Positions 26,369 through 36,150 of a stretch of DNA of 64,000 nucleotides are shown one piece after another. The translations under genes and the position numbers were made by a program. The notes under the pieces are model-generated. The model saw only the letters and a program-made list of their open reading frames with translations. It was not told the DNA's origin and did not search any database. Position 1 is the stretch's first letter; every line of letters starts with the position of its first letter. The stretch comes from an uncultured Acetobacteraceae bacterium (GTDB taxonomy: Bacteria; Pseudomonadota; Alphaproteobacteria; Acetobacterales; Acetobacteraceae): the NCBI GenBank assembly GCA_943912335.1, contig CALTUD010000006.1, forward strand, positions 58,430 through 122,429, in the 5' to 3' direction.

Positions 26369-26715
26369 GCTTCCTCAGCCAGCTCTTCGCGCGCCGTTCC
26401 TCGGCCCCCGTCGCCCGCGATCGTCTGCAGATCCTGCTCGCCCATGAGCGCGCGCATGGCGGACCGGGCGCGGAAGGCCAGTCCGAGTTGATCGCCAAGC
26501 TGCGCGAGGAGATCCTCGACGTGATCGCCCGGCACGTGCCGATCGATCGCGACAAGGTTCAGATCAAGCTCGATCGCGGCGCCGCCGTCTCGACGCTCGA
26601 GATCGACATCGAGGTGCCGGAACTGAAGAAGAAACCCGACGCTCCCGGAGCCTCGAAGCCGGCGGAGGCCAAACCGGTCGCCGCCACCAAGGCTGACGGC
26701 GAGACCGACGCCTGA
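26365..26715 (+). CDS. minE: cell division topological specificity factor MinE
   Basis: Protein of 116 residues that stimulates the MinD ATPase and drives pole-to-pole oscillation. The N-terminal helix is MSFLSQLFARRSS, the MinD-contact segment is RDRLQILLAHERA, and the dimerisation region is LREEILDVIARHVPIDRDKV. After about residue 85 there is an unusual 30-residue Lys/Ala/Pro-rich tail, which MinE from E. coli (88 residues) does not have. The start codon overlaps the minD stop in ATGA, so translation is coupled and MinD:MinE ratios are probably fixed. Confidence 0.93.
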   Translation: MSFLSQLFARRSSAPVARDRLQILLAHERAHGGPGAEGQSELIAKLREEILDVIARHVPIDRDKVQIKLDRGAAVSTLEIDIEVPELKKKPDAPGASKPAEAKPVAATKADGETDA

Positions 26716-26727
26716 AGAGGTGAAATC

Positions 26728-26753
26728 CCGGCCGCCGCCCTACCGGCGGCCGG
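26728..26753. terminator. strong hairpin between minE and the GntR gene
   Basis: Perfect 10-bp inverted repeat (CCGGCCGCCG / CGGCGGCCGG) with a six-base loop, placed between the convergent minE and GntR-type genes. It probably ends transcription for both strands, although neither side has a long T-run. Confidence 0.5.
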
Positions 26754-26760
26754 ATCGCGA

Positions 26761-27438
26761 TCAGGCCGCCGACGGATGCGGGTTGGCGTAGTTGTAGGCC
26801 GCCATCACGTCGATCATCGCGGCGTCGCGCGCCGCCTGCACGTCGCGGCGGTTCAGCGCATCCAGCATATGCTCGTGCGGATGCTTGCCGTCTTCGAAGC
26901 TCGGCAAGGGGCCGCCGATGCGCGGCGCATAGGTCGGTCCCAGCCGCAGCCACAGCCCTTCCAGCGCATGCAGCGTCAGCATGGACCGGCCGAAGAGGCA
27001 GATCGCACGATGGAAGTTCAGATTGTGCGACATCGCCTCGAGCGCATCGTGGCGCGCATAGGCTTCCAGACACGGCGCATTGATCGCCTTCAACTCGGCG
27101 AGCTGGGCGTCGGTGGCCTGCGCCACCGCACGCTCGATCGCCCGTGATTCGAGATCGCCCCGCAACGCGATCAGCTCCTCGAAACACTCCGCCGACATCA
27201 CCGGAACGGTCGCCGAGCCGCGCTCGTCCAGGGTCAGCGCCTGCTCCGAAACCAGACGCAGCAGAGCCTCGCGCACGGGTGTCGGGCTCAAACCGAGTTG
27301 CTGTGCCAGCGGACGCAGGATCAGGCGGTGTCCGGGGTGCAGCTCGCACGCCATCAGGCTGGCGCGAATGCTCTGATAGGCCCGGTCGCTCAGGCTTTCG
27401 CGCTGTGCCGCTTCCGTCGCAAGGCCGGTTTCGGACAT
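26761..27438 (-). CDS. GntR family transcriptional regulator (FadR/FCD subfamily)
   Basis: A 225-residue DNA-binding repressor-type protein. The N-terminal winged helix-turn-helix (about residues 15-80) contains LRPLAQQLGLSPTPVREALL, the GntR recognition-helix signature. The C-terminal helical FCD ligand domain (about residues 95-215) contains LRGDLESRAIERAVA and the metal-coordinating His-type residues in NLNFHRAICLFG. Ligands of this subfamily are small organic acids, but this one is unknown. ATG 27438 is chosen; ATG 27495 is another in-frame choice. It lies upstream of no obvious target on the same strand, with the ABC exporter gene next to it. Confidence 0.85.
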   Translation of the reverse strand: MSETGLATEAAQRESLSDRAYQSIRASLMACELHPGHRLILRPLAQQLGLSPTPVREALLRLVSEQALTLDERGSATVPVMSAECFEELIALRGDLESRAIERAVAQATDAQLAELKAINAPCLEAYARHDALEAMSHNLNFHRAICLFGRSMLTLHALEGLWLRLGPTYAPRIGGPLPSFEDGKHPHEHMLDALNRRDVQAARDAAMIDVMAAYNYANPHPSAA

Positions 27439-27563
27439 CCCCGTGCCATCCTTGTTCGACACGCGCGAGACCGCGTTCGCAGCGAGCTGTTCCATTCCGT
27501 TCACCGGCCGTTTCGTTTCCCTGGCGTCACGTGCCACGGCTGCGGTCCCGATACCAGGGGGCC

Positions 27564-29411
<1,848 letters not shown>

Positions 29412-29610
29412 GCGATATCCTTCTAAACCGGGCGCCGCACCCGGCACACTGCAAACCCCGGCCGCATGCGACCGTTCCGTATCCGTCATACCATCACATT
29501 GACGGCACAACCGATTCGCCTTTAACGCGCTACCATCATACCCGCGCCAACAAAATGCCTCCGTCGGCAGGCATGGGGTGCGTATTGGCCGCTCAAGGAG
29601 AGTTTTCCGC

Positions 29611-30678
29611 ATGCGCATCGCCCAGATCGCCCCCCTGCACGAGGCCGTGCCGCCCAAGCTCTACGGGGGCACGGAGCGGGTGGTCTCGTTCCTGACCGAG
29701 GAGCTGGTCTCCATGGGGCACGAGGTCACTCTCTTCGCCAGCGGCGACAGCGTGACCAGTGCGACGCTGCATCCGTGCTGGCCGCGCGCGCTCCGTCTCG
29801 ATCCCGCGATCCGCGACCCGATCGCGCCGCACATGCTGATGATGGAGAACGTGGCCCGTGCGCTCGATCAGTTCGACGTGCTGCACTTCCATATGGACTA
29901 CTGGCCGTTCACGCATTTCTCGCGTCAGAACAAGCCGTTCCTGACCACCATGCACGGCCGTCTCGACCTGCCGGAACTGCAGCCGGTGTTCGCCGCCTTC
30001 CCGCAGGTGCCGGTCGTCTCGATCTCCGACGCGCAGCGCCGTCCGCTGCCGCAGGCGCATTTCGTCGGCACCGTGCTGCACGGCCTGCCGATCAATCTGC
30101 TCACCCCGCAAGGCGATCCGGACGGCGCGGACCGTTCCTATCTCGCCTTCCTCGGTCGCATCTGCCCGGAGAAGGGCGTCGACAAGGCGATCCGCATCGC
30201 CCGCGCCGCCGGCATCCCGCTGAAGATCGCCGCCAAGGTGGACGTGGTCGACGTCCATTATTTCGAGAACGTCATCAAGCCGCTTCTGGGCGACGGCGTC
30301 GAGCTGATCGGCGAGATCAACGACGCGCAGAAGCCTGCCTTCCTCAGCGGCGCGCGCGCCCTGCTGATGCCGATCGACTGGCCGGAGCCGTTCGGTCTGG
30401 TGATGATCGAAGCCATGGCCTGCGGCACGCCGGTGATCGCGTTCAATCGCGGTTCCGTGCCGGAAGTGATCGAGGACGGGCTCACCGGTCTCGTGGTCGA
30501 GAACGAACACGAAGCCATCGCCGGGATCGATCGTCTGAACAGCTTCTCGTTCAAGGCGATCCGCGAGCGCTTCGAGCAGCGCTTCACCGCCCGTCGCATG
30601 GCCGACGACTATCTCAAGCTCTACCAGCAGACCGCCGAACACCATCAGCCCAGGCTGCTGGAAGCCGTGAACGGCTGA
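29611..30678 (+). CDS. glycosyltransferase family 4 protein
   Basis: A 355-residue GT-B glycosyltransferase. It begins MRIAQIAPLHEAVPPKLYGG and continues TERVVSFLTEELVSMGHEVTL, a signature shared by a widespread bacterial GT4 subgroup. The donor-binding domain has LAFLGRICPEKGVDKAIRIA near residue 180, and PIDWPEPFGLVMIEAMACGT near residue 255. ATG 29611 is preceded by an excellent AAGGAGAG; the frame is open further up but without a better start. It is monocistronic, ends at an intrinsic terminator, and probably makes a surface or storage glycan. Confidence 0.9.
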   Translation: MRIAQIAPLHEAVPPKLYGGTERVVSFLTEELVSMGHEVTLFASGDSVTSATLHPCWPRALRLDPAIRDPIAPHMLMMENVARALDQFDVLHFHMDYWPFTHFSRQNKPFLTTMHGRLDLPELQPVFAAFPQVPVVSISDAQRRPLPQAHFVGTVLHGLPINLLTPQGDPDGADRSYLAFLGRICPEKGVDKAIRIARAAGIPLKIAAKVDVVDVHYFENVIKPLLGDGVELIGEINDAQKPAFLSGARALLMPIDWPEPFGLVMIEAMACGTPVIAFNRGSVPEVIEDGLTGLVVENEHEAIAGIDRLNSFSFKAIRERFEQRFTARRMADDYLKLYQQTAEHHQPRLLEAVNG

Positions 30679-30687
30679 ACCGGAAAC

Positions 30688-30721
30688 GGGCGGGCCCGGT
30701 GGACCCGCCCTTTCTTTTATT
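30688..30721 (+). terminator. rho-independent terminator after the glycosyltransferase gene
   Basis: Seven-base G+C stem (GGGCGGG / CCCGCCC, loop of nine) followed directly by TTTCTTTTATT, ten bases past the stop of the plus-strand glycosyltransferase gene. A classical intrinsic terminator. Confidence 0.75.
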
Positions 30722-31328
30722 CCCCGGTCGCCGCCAGCCAGGCGCGCGCCCGCGCTTCCGGGTCGGCATTCGCCACCACGTCCGACACCACCGCCACCGC
30801 ATCCGCCCCCGCGTCGAGGCAGGACGGCACGCGCTCCAGCGTCACGCCGCCGATCGCCACCAGCGGCACCGCGCCGAGCCGCGCCTTCCACGCCCCAAGC
30901 CGCTCCACGCCCTGCGGCGCCCACGGCATCTTCTTCAGCGTCGTCGGCCAGACCGGCCCCAGCGCCACGTAATCCGGCCGCACGCTCAGAGCCCGGTCGA
31001 GCTCGGCGTCCGAGTGGGTGCTGACACCCAGACGCAGTCCCGCAGCACGGATCGCAGGCAGATCGGCCACGTCCAGATCCTCCTGGCCGAGATGGATGAA
31101 ATCGATCCCGAGCACGATCGCCAGCGCCCAATGGTCGTTCAGCACCAGCGTCGCCCCGTGGCGGCGGCAGCTCTCCTGCGCCGCTTCCGCCTCCTGGCGC
31201 AGTCGGTTCGAATCCGACCCCTTCCAGCGCAACTGGATCAACTTCACGCCCGAGGCCGCCATGCGCTCCACCCAGGCGGCGGAATCCACCACCGGATAGA
31301 ACCGGCCGGGCAGGCCGCGCTCAAACAA
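30717..31328 (-). CDS. thiE: thiamine phosphate synthase
   Basis: A 203-residue TIM-barrel enzyme that joins the thiazole and pyrimidine phosphates to thiamine phosphate. Landmarks are KLIQLRWKGSDS near residue 28, LNDHWALAIVLGIDFIHLGQ (the pyrophosphate-binding region), PDYVALGPVWPTTLKK, and VPLVAIGGVTLERVPSCLDA near residue 168. Start: TTG 31328 overlaps the thiG stop by eight bases and gives a normal length (E. coli 211). The thiG-thiE overlap and the shared strand indicate one thiamine operon. Confidence 0.85.
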   Translation of the reverse strand: MFERGLPGRFYPVVDSAAWVERMAASGVKLIQLRWKGSDSNRLRQEAEAAQESCRRHGATLVLNDHWALAIVLGIDFIHLGQEDLDVADLPAIRAAGLRLGVSTHSDAELDRALSVRPDYVALGPVWPTTLKKMPWAPQGVERLGAWKARLGAVPLVAIGGVTLERVPSCLDAGADAVAVVSDVVANADPEARARAWLAATGE

Positions 31329-32091
31329 AGGCGCGCCCCAGAACCGGCGTGGACGGACAGGCCATGTCGCGCGGCTCCATCGGATCGGCCAGCCGCCCGG
31401 CCAGACCGGCCTCGATCGCCAGCCTGAACGCATGCGCCATCGCCACCGGATCGCCGGCCTGGCTCACCGCGCTGTTCAACAGGATCGCGTCGTAGCCCAT
31501 CTCCATCGCCGCGGCGGCATGGCTCGGCAGGCCGATCCCCGCATCCACGACCAGAGGCACGTCGGGGAAATGCGCCCGCATCGCCCGCAACCCCCAGGGA
31601 TTGTTCAACCCGCGTCCGGAACCGATCGGCGCGCCCCACGGCATCAGCACCTCGCAGCCCACGCGCAGCAGACGCTCCGCCACCACCAGATCCTCCGTGG
31701 TGTAGGGAAACACCTTGAACCCGTCCTCGTGCAGAATGCGCGTCGCTTCCACCAGACCGAACACGTCCGGCATCAGCGTGTCGCTTTCGCCGATCACCTC
31801 GAGCTTCACCCAGTCGGTGTCGAACACCTCGCGCGCCATCTGCGCCGTGGTCACCGCATCGCGCACCGAATGACAGCCGGCGGTGTTCGGCAGCACCCGC
31901 ACGCCGAGCCCCTGGATCAGCGACCAGAAGCTCTGCCCCGCCTTCGTGCCGGCCCCTTCGCGACGCAAGGAGACGGTGACGATCCCGGCGCCGGACGCCC
32001 GGACCGCCTGGGAGAGGATGTCGGGCGACGGATACTGGGCGGTGCCCAGCATCAGGCGCGAGTCGATCTCCTCGCCATAGAACCGGATCAT
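31321..32091 (-). CDS. thiG: thiazole synthase
   Basis: A 256-residue thiazole synthase, which makes the thiazole phosphate from 1-deoxy-D-xylulose 5-phosphate, dehydroglycine and ThiS thiocarboxylate. The Lys that forms the imine is in SLRREGAG / VKLEVIGE, and the phosphate-binding motifs VVDAGIGLPSHAAAAMEMG and ILLNSAVSQA are clear. ATG 32091 is chosen over ATG 32097: the GGGAGG ribosome-binding site leaves six bases before 32091 but none before 32097. thiS overlaps or adjoins upstream and thiE overlaps downstream. Confidence 0.93.
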   Translation of the reverse strand: MIRFYGEEIDSRLMLGTAQYPSPDILSQAVRASGAGIVTVSLRREGAGTKAGQSFWSLIQGLGVRVLPNTAGCHSVRDAVTTAQMAREVFDTDWVKLEVIGESDTLMPDVFGLVEATRILHEDGFKVFPYTTEDLVVAERLLRVGCEVLMPWGAPIGSGRGLNNPWGLRAMRAHFPDVPLVVDAGIGLPSHAAAAMEMGYDAILLNSAVSQAGDPVAMAHAFRLAIEAGLAGRLADPMEPRDMACPSTPVLGRAFV

Positions 32092-32093
32092 GC

Positions 32094-32291
32094 TCATCCT
32101 CCCTGCATCGGCGCGACGATCTCCAGCGCCGAGCCGGGCAGCAGTTCCGCCGCGCCACGCGCCCGCGCCGGCACGAAATCGCCGTCCAGCGCCGTCGCCA
32201 CGCGCGCCTCGCCATAGCCCAGCTCGAGCAGAACCTCCGCCACGGTCGCGGCGGCGACCTCGTGCTGTTCCCCGTTCACCGTGATGTTCAT
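32094..32291 (-). CDS. thiS: sulfur carrier protein ThiS
   Basis: A 65-residue ubiquitin-like sulfur carrier. It begins MNITVNGEQHEV and ends in the Gly-Gly tail (APMQGG) that is thiocarboxylated and donates sulfur to ThiG. The start codon overlaps the upstream aminotransferase stop (ATGA), and the stop is three bases before the ThiG start, so expression is translationally coupled. No thiF adenylyltransferase is present in this window. Confidence 0.92.
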   Translation of the reverse strand: MNITVNGEQHEVAAATVAEVLLELGYGEARVATALDGDFVPARARGAAELLPGSALEIVAPMQGG

Positions 32292-33475
32292 CGCCGTTCC
32301 CCGGTTTCGAGATACGCGCCGATCCGGCCGCACGCCTCGCGCAACGTGTCCTCGCCGACCGCGAAGCACAGGCGCAGGCATCCTTCCCCGTCCGGACCGA
32401 ACGCCCGCCCGGGCGCCAGACCGACACGCGCGCTTTGCAGCATATCGGTGGCCAGGGCCACGCTGTCCATGCACCCATCCACACGAAAGAACGCGTACAT
32501 CGCGCCTGCGGGGCGCGGCACCGTCACGCCCGCGATCCCGCCCAGCAGGCCGACGGCCAGATCGCGACGCGCGCGCAACTCGCCCACCATCTCGCGCACG
32601 AACCCTTCGCCCTCCTCCAGCGCCGCGATCCCCGCACGCTGGACGAAGCCCGGCGCGCAGGAGGTGTTGAACTCGCACACCTTGCCCAGAGCCGGCATCA
32701 GCGCCACCGGCGCGGTGATCCAGCCCAGCCGGAACCCGGTCATCGCCCAGCTCTTGCTGAACGAGTTCACCGTGACCAGCCGATCCTCCGGCGCGGCGAT
32801 ATCGAGAAAGCACGGCGCCACCGCCCCGTCGAACACCAGCCGTTCGTAGACGTCGTCGGCCAGAATCCAGATGCCGTGGCGGCGGCAATGACGCAGGATC
32901 GCCTCCTGCTCCGCGCGATCGAGCATGAACCCGGTCGGATTGGCCGGCGCGTTCAACACCACCATGCGCGTTCCGGGCGTCAGCGCCTCCAGCAGCGCCT
33001 CCAGATCGAGACGCCATTCCCCGTCCACGATCCGCAAACGCACGGTCTCGACCACAGCACCGCACACCGCCGGAATCCCCGACAGGTTCGGCCAGTGCGG
33101 AGTCGGCAGCACCACGCGGTCGCCCGGCGCCAACAACACCTGCGCGCACAGCAGCAGCGCGTTCACGCCGGACGAGCACACCATCACCCGGTCCGGCGTC
33201 ACCGCGCGCCCGAACCCGGCCTGGTAGGCGGCGATCGATTCGCGCAGCGCCGGCAGGCCGAAATTCGATACGTAGCGCGTGTCGCCCGCGTCCAGTGCCC
33301 GCTTCGCCGCCTCGCGCACGAAGAACGGCGCATCCCGCTCCGCCTCGCCGAACCAGAGCGGGATCACGCCTGGCAGACCGATCCCGCTATTGGCGACCGT
33401 GCGGATCAGCGACCCCGGCAGCGCCTCCACCAACGGCCTGCCCAAGCCGCCCGGCAACACCTCTTCCGATCCCAC
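32288..33475 (-). CDS. pyridoxal-phosphate aminotransferase, class I/II
   Basis: A 395-residue fold-type I aminotransferase. PLP-binding landmarks are ANPTGFMLDRAE, ILADDVYERLVF and the catalytic-Lys segment VNSFSKSWAMTGFRLGW near residue 235; an Arg near the C-terminus (CLRLCFAVGEDTL) contacts the substrate carboxylate. GTG 33475 is chosen because AAGGAG lies eight bases upstream. It precedes thiS with an ATGA overlap, so it sits at the head of the thiazole operon. Whether it feeds the pathway (for example supplying an amino acid) or is a passenger is not known; the substrate is unknown. Confidence 0.85.
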   Translation of the reverse strand: MGSEEVLPGGLGRPLVEALPGSLIRTVANSGIGLPGVIPLWFGEAERDAPFFVREAAKRALDAGDTRYVSNFGLPALRESIAAYQAGFGRAVTPDRVMVCSSGVNALLLCAQVLLAPGDRVVLPTPHWPNLSGIPAVCGAVVETVRLRIVDGEWRLDLEALLEALTPGTRMVVLNAPANPTGFMLDRAEQEAILRHCRRHGIWILADDVYERLVFDGAVAPCFLDIAAPEDRLVTVNSFSKSWAMTGFRLGWITAPVALMPALGKVCEFNTSCAPGFVQRAGIAALEEGEGFVREMVGELRARRDLAVGLLGGIAGVTVPRPAGAMYAFFRVDGCMDSVALATDMLQSARVGLAPGRAFGPDGEGCLRLCFAVGEDTLREACGRIGAYLETGERR

Positions 33476-33572
33476 GCGGCGATCTCCTTCGCCCAACTCT
33501 CGTACTCCCACTCTGGCCCATTCGGGAAAGGCCCGTGTAGCATCCGCGCCTTCATTCCCGTCGGGACCACGC

Positions 33573-35660
33573 ATGCAATTCCGTCATGTTCTTCTGATGT
33601 GCCTGTTTCTGCCGGCACCCGCCCTGGCCGCCGATCCGGCACCCGGCAACACCACCCCGCCCGCCTTTCTCGATCAGGTCGAGGGCAAACAGGCGCTGGC
33701 CTGGGTCCGCAACCTGAACGACCACACCTTCTCCGTGCTGCAAGGCGATCCGCGCTACAAGCAGATCCACGACGAGGCGCTGGCGATCGCCCAGTCGCAT
33801 GACCGCATCCCGGTCCCGCACGTGATCGACGGGCAGGTCTACAATCTCTGGCAGGATGCCGGCCACAAGCACGGCATCTGGCGCCGCACCACCCCGGCCT
33901 CGTTCCACACCGACCACCCCGACTGGCACACGGTGATCGATCTGGACGCGCTCAGCGCCCGCGAACACAAGAACTGGGTCTGGAAAGGCGCGGACTGCCT
34001 GGAGCCGCAGGAAACGCGCTGCATGATCGGCCTCAGCGACGGCGGCGGCGACGCAGTCACCGAGCGCGAGTTCGATATCGCCGCCGGCCAGTTCGTGCAG
34101 AACGGCTTCACCCTGCCGACCTCCAAGCAGACTGTCGCCTGGGAAGACCCGGACACACTGCTGGTCGCGCGCGACTGGGGCCCCGGCACCATGACCGCCT
34201 CCGGCTATCCGTTCGTCATCAAACGCCTCAAGCGCGGCCAGGCCCTGGACGCGGCGCAGGAGATCGAGCGCGGCACGCCCGCCGACATCACCGACGACGC
34301 CGAGGTGCTGGTGGACGGCGACGGGCATCGCCTCACCCTGATCCATCGCGGGCTCACCTTCTTCACCTCGTCCTATTCGGTGCTCACGCCCAACGGACTG
34401 CAGAAGCTCGACCTGCCGCCGAAATCCACCCCGGTCGGTCTGGTCGCCGGCCGCCTCGCGGTAAAACTGGACGAAGACTGGCAGCCTGGCGCGGGCCCGA
34501 AACTGCCTGCAGGCAGCCTGGTCTCGATCGACCCCGCGAACCGCAACGCCGCGCCGATGATGATCTTCTCCCCCAGCCCGCGTCAGTCGGTGGAAGCCGA
34601 ATCCGTCGCCGCCACCAGGACCGGCCTGCTCGCCGTGATCTACGACAACGTCCGCGGCGGCGTCGTCCGGTTCACCCCGACACCGACCGGCTGGTCGCAG
34701 ACCGCGCTCAAGCTGCCCACCAACGTCGCGGTGACGCTGATCGACGCCGGTCCGCGCAGCGACGACGCCTATCTGGGCGTCACAGGCTTCCTGACCCCGA
34801 ACGAACTCTGGCACGTCGACGGCGCCGATGCCCAAGAGGTGAAATCGCTGCCGGCCCAGTTCGACGCCACCAACCTCGTCGTGGACCAGCAGGAAGCCAC
34901 CTCCACCGACGGCACCAAAATCCCCTATTTCATCGTCCATCGCCGCGACATGAAGCTCGACGGCACCAACCCGACCGAGCTGACCGCCTATGGCGGCTTC
35001 GGCGTGTCGAACGTGCCGTCCTATTCCGGTGCGATCGGCAAACTCTGGCTGTCGCGCGGCGGCGTCTACGTGCTCGCCAATATCCGCGGCGGCGGCGAGT
35101 TCGGGCCGAACTGGCACGAAGCCGGACGCAAGACGCATCGCCAGCGCGTGTTCGACGATTTCGCGTCCGTCGGCCGCGACCTGATCGCCCGTCACATCAC
35201 CGACGAACGCCATCTCGGCATTCGCGGCCGCTCCAATGGCGGCCTGCTGATGGGCGTGGAGTTCACCCAGCATCCCGAATTGTGGCGCGCGGTGATCATC
35301 GGCGTGCCGCTGCTCGACATGCGCCATTTCGAAACCATGGCGGCCGGCGCCTCATGGGTCGACGAATACGGCTCGCAATCCGTCCCCGCCGAAGCCGCGT
35401 TCCTGGACAAGATTTCGCCGCTCGATGCGCTGCGCTCCGGCGTTGCCTATCCGGAGCCGTTCATCTTCACCTCCACCCAGGACGACCGCGTCGGCCCGGT
35501 GCATGCACGCCGCTTCGCCTGGCGCCTCGGCCAGCTCGGCGTGCCGTTCCTGTATTACGAGGACACCGAAGGCGGTCATTCCGGCACCGCCAATCTGGGC
35601 GAAGTCGCTCACGAACAGGCGCTGGAGACCGTCTACCTGCTGAAGCGGCTGGTGGACTGA
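33573..35660 (+). CDS. exported prolyl oligopeptidase family serine peptidase
   Basis: A 695-residue peptidase. A signal peptide is present (MQFRHVLLMCLFLPAPALAA), so it is probably periplasmic. An N-terminal beta-propeller region (about residues 60-420) caps the C-terminal alpha/beta-hydrolase domain, where the nucleophile Ser554 lies in IRGRSNGGLLMG, the Asp in STQDDRVGP near residue 640 and the His in EDTEGGHSG near residue 669. The family cleaves short peptides after Pro. It diverges from the aminotransferase gene with only 97 bases between. The elbow has GRSNGG where many members have GGSNGG. Confidence 0.88.
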   Translation: MQFRHVLLMCLFLPAPALAADPAPGNTTPPAFLDQVEGKQALAWVRNLNDHTFSVLQGDPRYKQIHDEALAIAQSHDRIPVPHVIDGQVYNLWQDAGHKHGIWRRTTPASFHTDHPDWHTVIDLDALSAREHKNWVWKGADCLEPQETRCMIGLSDGGGDAVTEREFDIAAGQFVQNGFTLPTSKQTVAWEDPDTLLVARDWGPGTMTASGYPFVIKRLKRGQALDAAQEIERGTPADITDDAEVLVDGDGHRLTLIHRGLTFFTSSYSVLTPNGLQKLDLPPKSTPVGLVAGRLAVKLDEDWQPGAGPKLPAGSLVSIDPANRNAAPMMIFSPSPRQSVEAESVAATRTGLLAVIYDNVRGGVVRFTPTPTGWSQTALKLPTNVAVTLIDAGPRSDDAYLGVTGFLTPNELWHVDGADAQEVKSLPAQFDATNLVVDQQEATSTDGTKIPYFIVHRRDMKLDGTNPTELTAYGGFGVSNVPSYSGAIGKLWLSRGGVYVLANIRGGGEFGPNWHEAGRKTHRQRVFDDFASVGRDLIARHITDERHLGIRGRSNGGLLMGVEFTQHPELWRAVIIGVPLLDMRHFETMAAGASWVDEYGSQSVPAEAAFLDKISPLDALRSGVAYPEPFIFTSTQDDRVGPVHARRFAWRLGQLGVPFLYYEDTEGGHSGTANLGEVAHEQALETVYLLKRLVD

Positions 35661-35666
35661 CACACA

Positions 35667-35705
35667 AGCGCGTCAGGCGGAAAACGATCGCTCCGCCTGC
35701 GCGCT
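35667..35705 (+). terminator. hairpin after the prolyl oligopeptidase gene
   Basis: Long inverted repeat, AGCGCG-T-CAGGCGGA pairing with TCCGCCTG-CGCGCT with one unpaired base and a ten-base loop, six bases past the stop. No strong T-run follows. Probably a transcript end or stabiliser for this gene, 31 bases before the next. Confidence 0.45.
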
Positions 35706-35735
35706 GTTCGCTCCGACCTTTGCAGGAGCGACATC

Positions 35736-36098
35736 ATGGACGATCACCGCATTTGGGGCTCGGAAGAGCAACTCTGGACCGGCGACGCGGAGAACTACCG
35801 CCGCACCATCGATCCCGACTGCCTCATGGTTCTTCCCGAACCGCCCTACGTGAAAAGCGGCAAGGATGCCGTCGAATCCGTGGTCGACACGCCACGCTGG
35901 ACCAGGATCGAACTCACGCAGCGTCAGGTTTCGCGCCCGCAGGAAGGCCTGATCGTCATCGCCTACCGCGCCGATGCCGAACGCGATGGCTCCCCACCCT
36001 ATCAGGCCTTCTGCACCACGACGTATCGCATGATCGAGCACGGCACCTGGCGCGTGGTGCAGCACCAGCAGAGCCCGGGTCTCAAAGCCGCAGGCTGA
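35736..36098 (+). CDS. NTF2-like protein (DUF4440 type)
   Basis: A 120-residue cone-fold protein of the SnoaL/NTF2-like (DUF4440) type: it begins MDDHRIWGSEEQLWTGDAEN and has the family pattern EEQLW near the N-terminus and TTYRMIEHGTWRVVQHQQSPG near the C-terminus, where the Trp-x-Val-x-His-x-Gln segment is typical. Members include isomerases, hydrolases and binding proteins, so no reaction can be named. A hairpin lies between it and the peptidase gene, and the thiamine gene thiO converges on it from downstream. Confidence 0.75.
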   Translation: MDDHRIWGSEEQLWTGDAENYRRTIDPDCLMVLPEPPYVKSGKDAVESVVDTPRWTRIELTQRQVSRPQEGLIVIAYRADAERDGSPPYQAFCTTTYRMIEHGTWRVVQHQQSPGLKAAG

Positions 36099-36119
36099 TC
36101 CAGGGCGGAACTGCTTGGA

Positions 36120-36150
36120 AGACGCCGCGGTCGGACGGATCGCGGCGTCT
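36120..36150. terminator. bidirectional hairpin between NTF2-like gene and thiO
   Basis: Perfect 10-bp stem (AGACGCCGCG / CGCGGCGTCT) with an eleven-base loop between the convergent genes; the last bases overlap the thiO stop codon. No T-run. A likely shared transcription end. Confidence 0.45.

Noticed and set aside
33476..33572. TPP riboswitch in the aminotransferase-peptidase gap
   Set aside because: The gap is only about 100 bases and lacks the CTGAGA and second conserved element.
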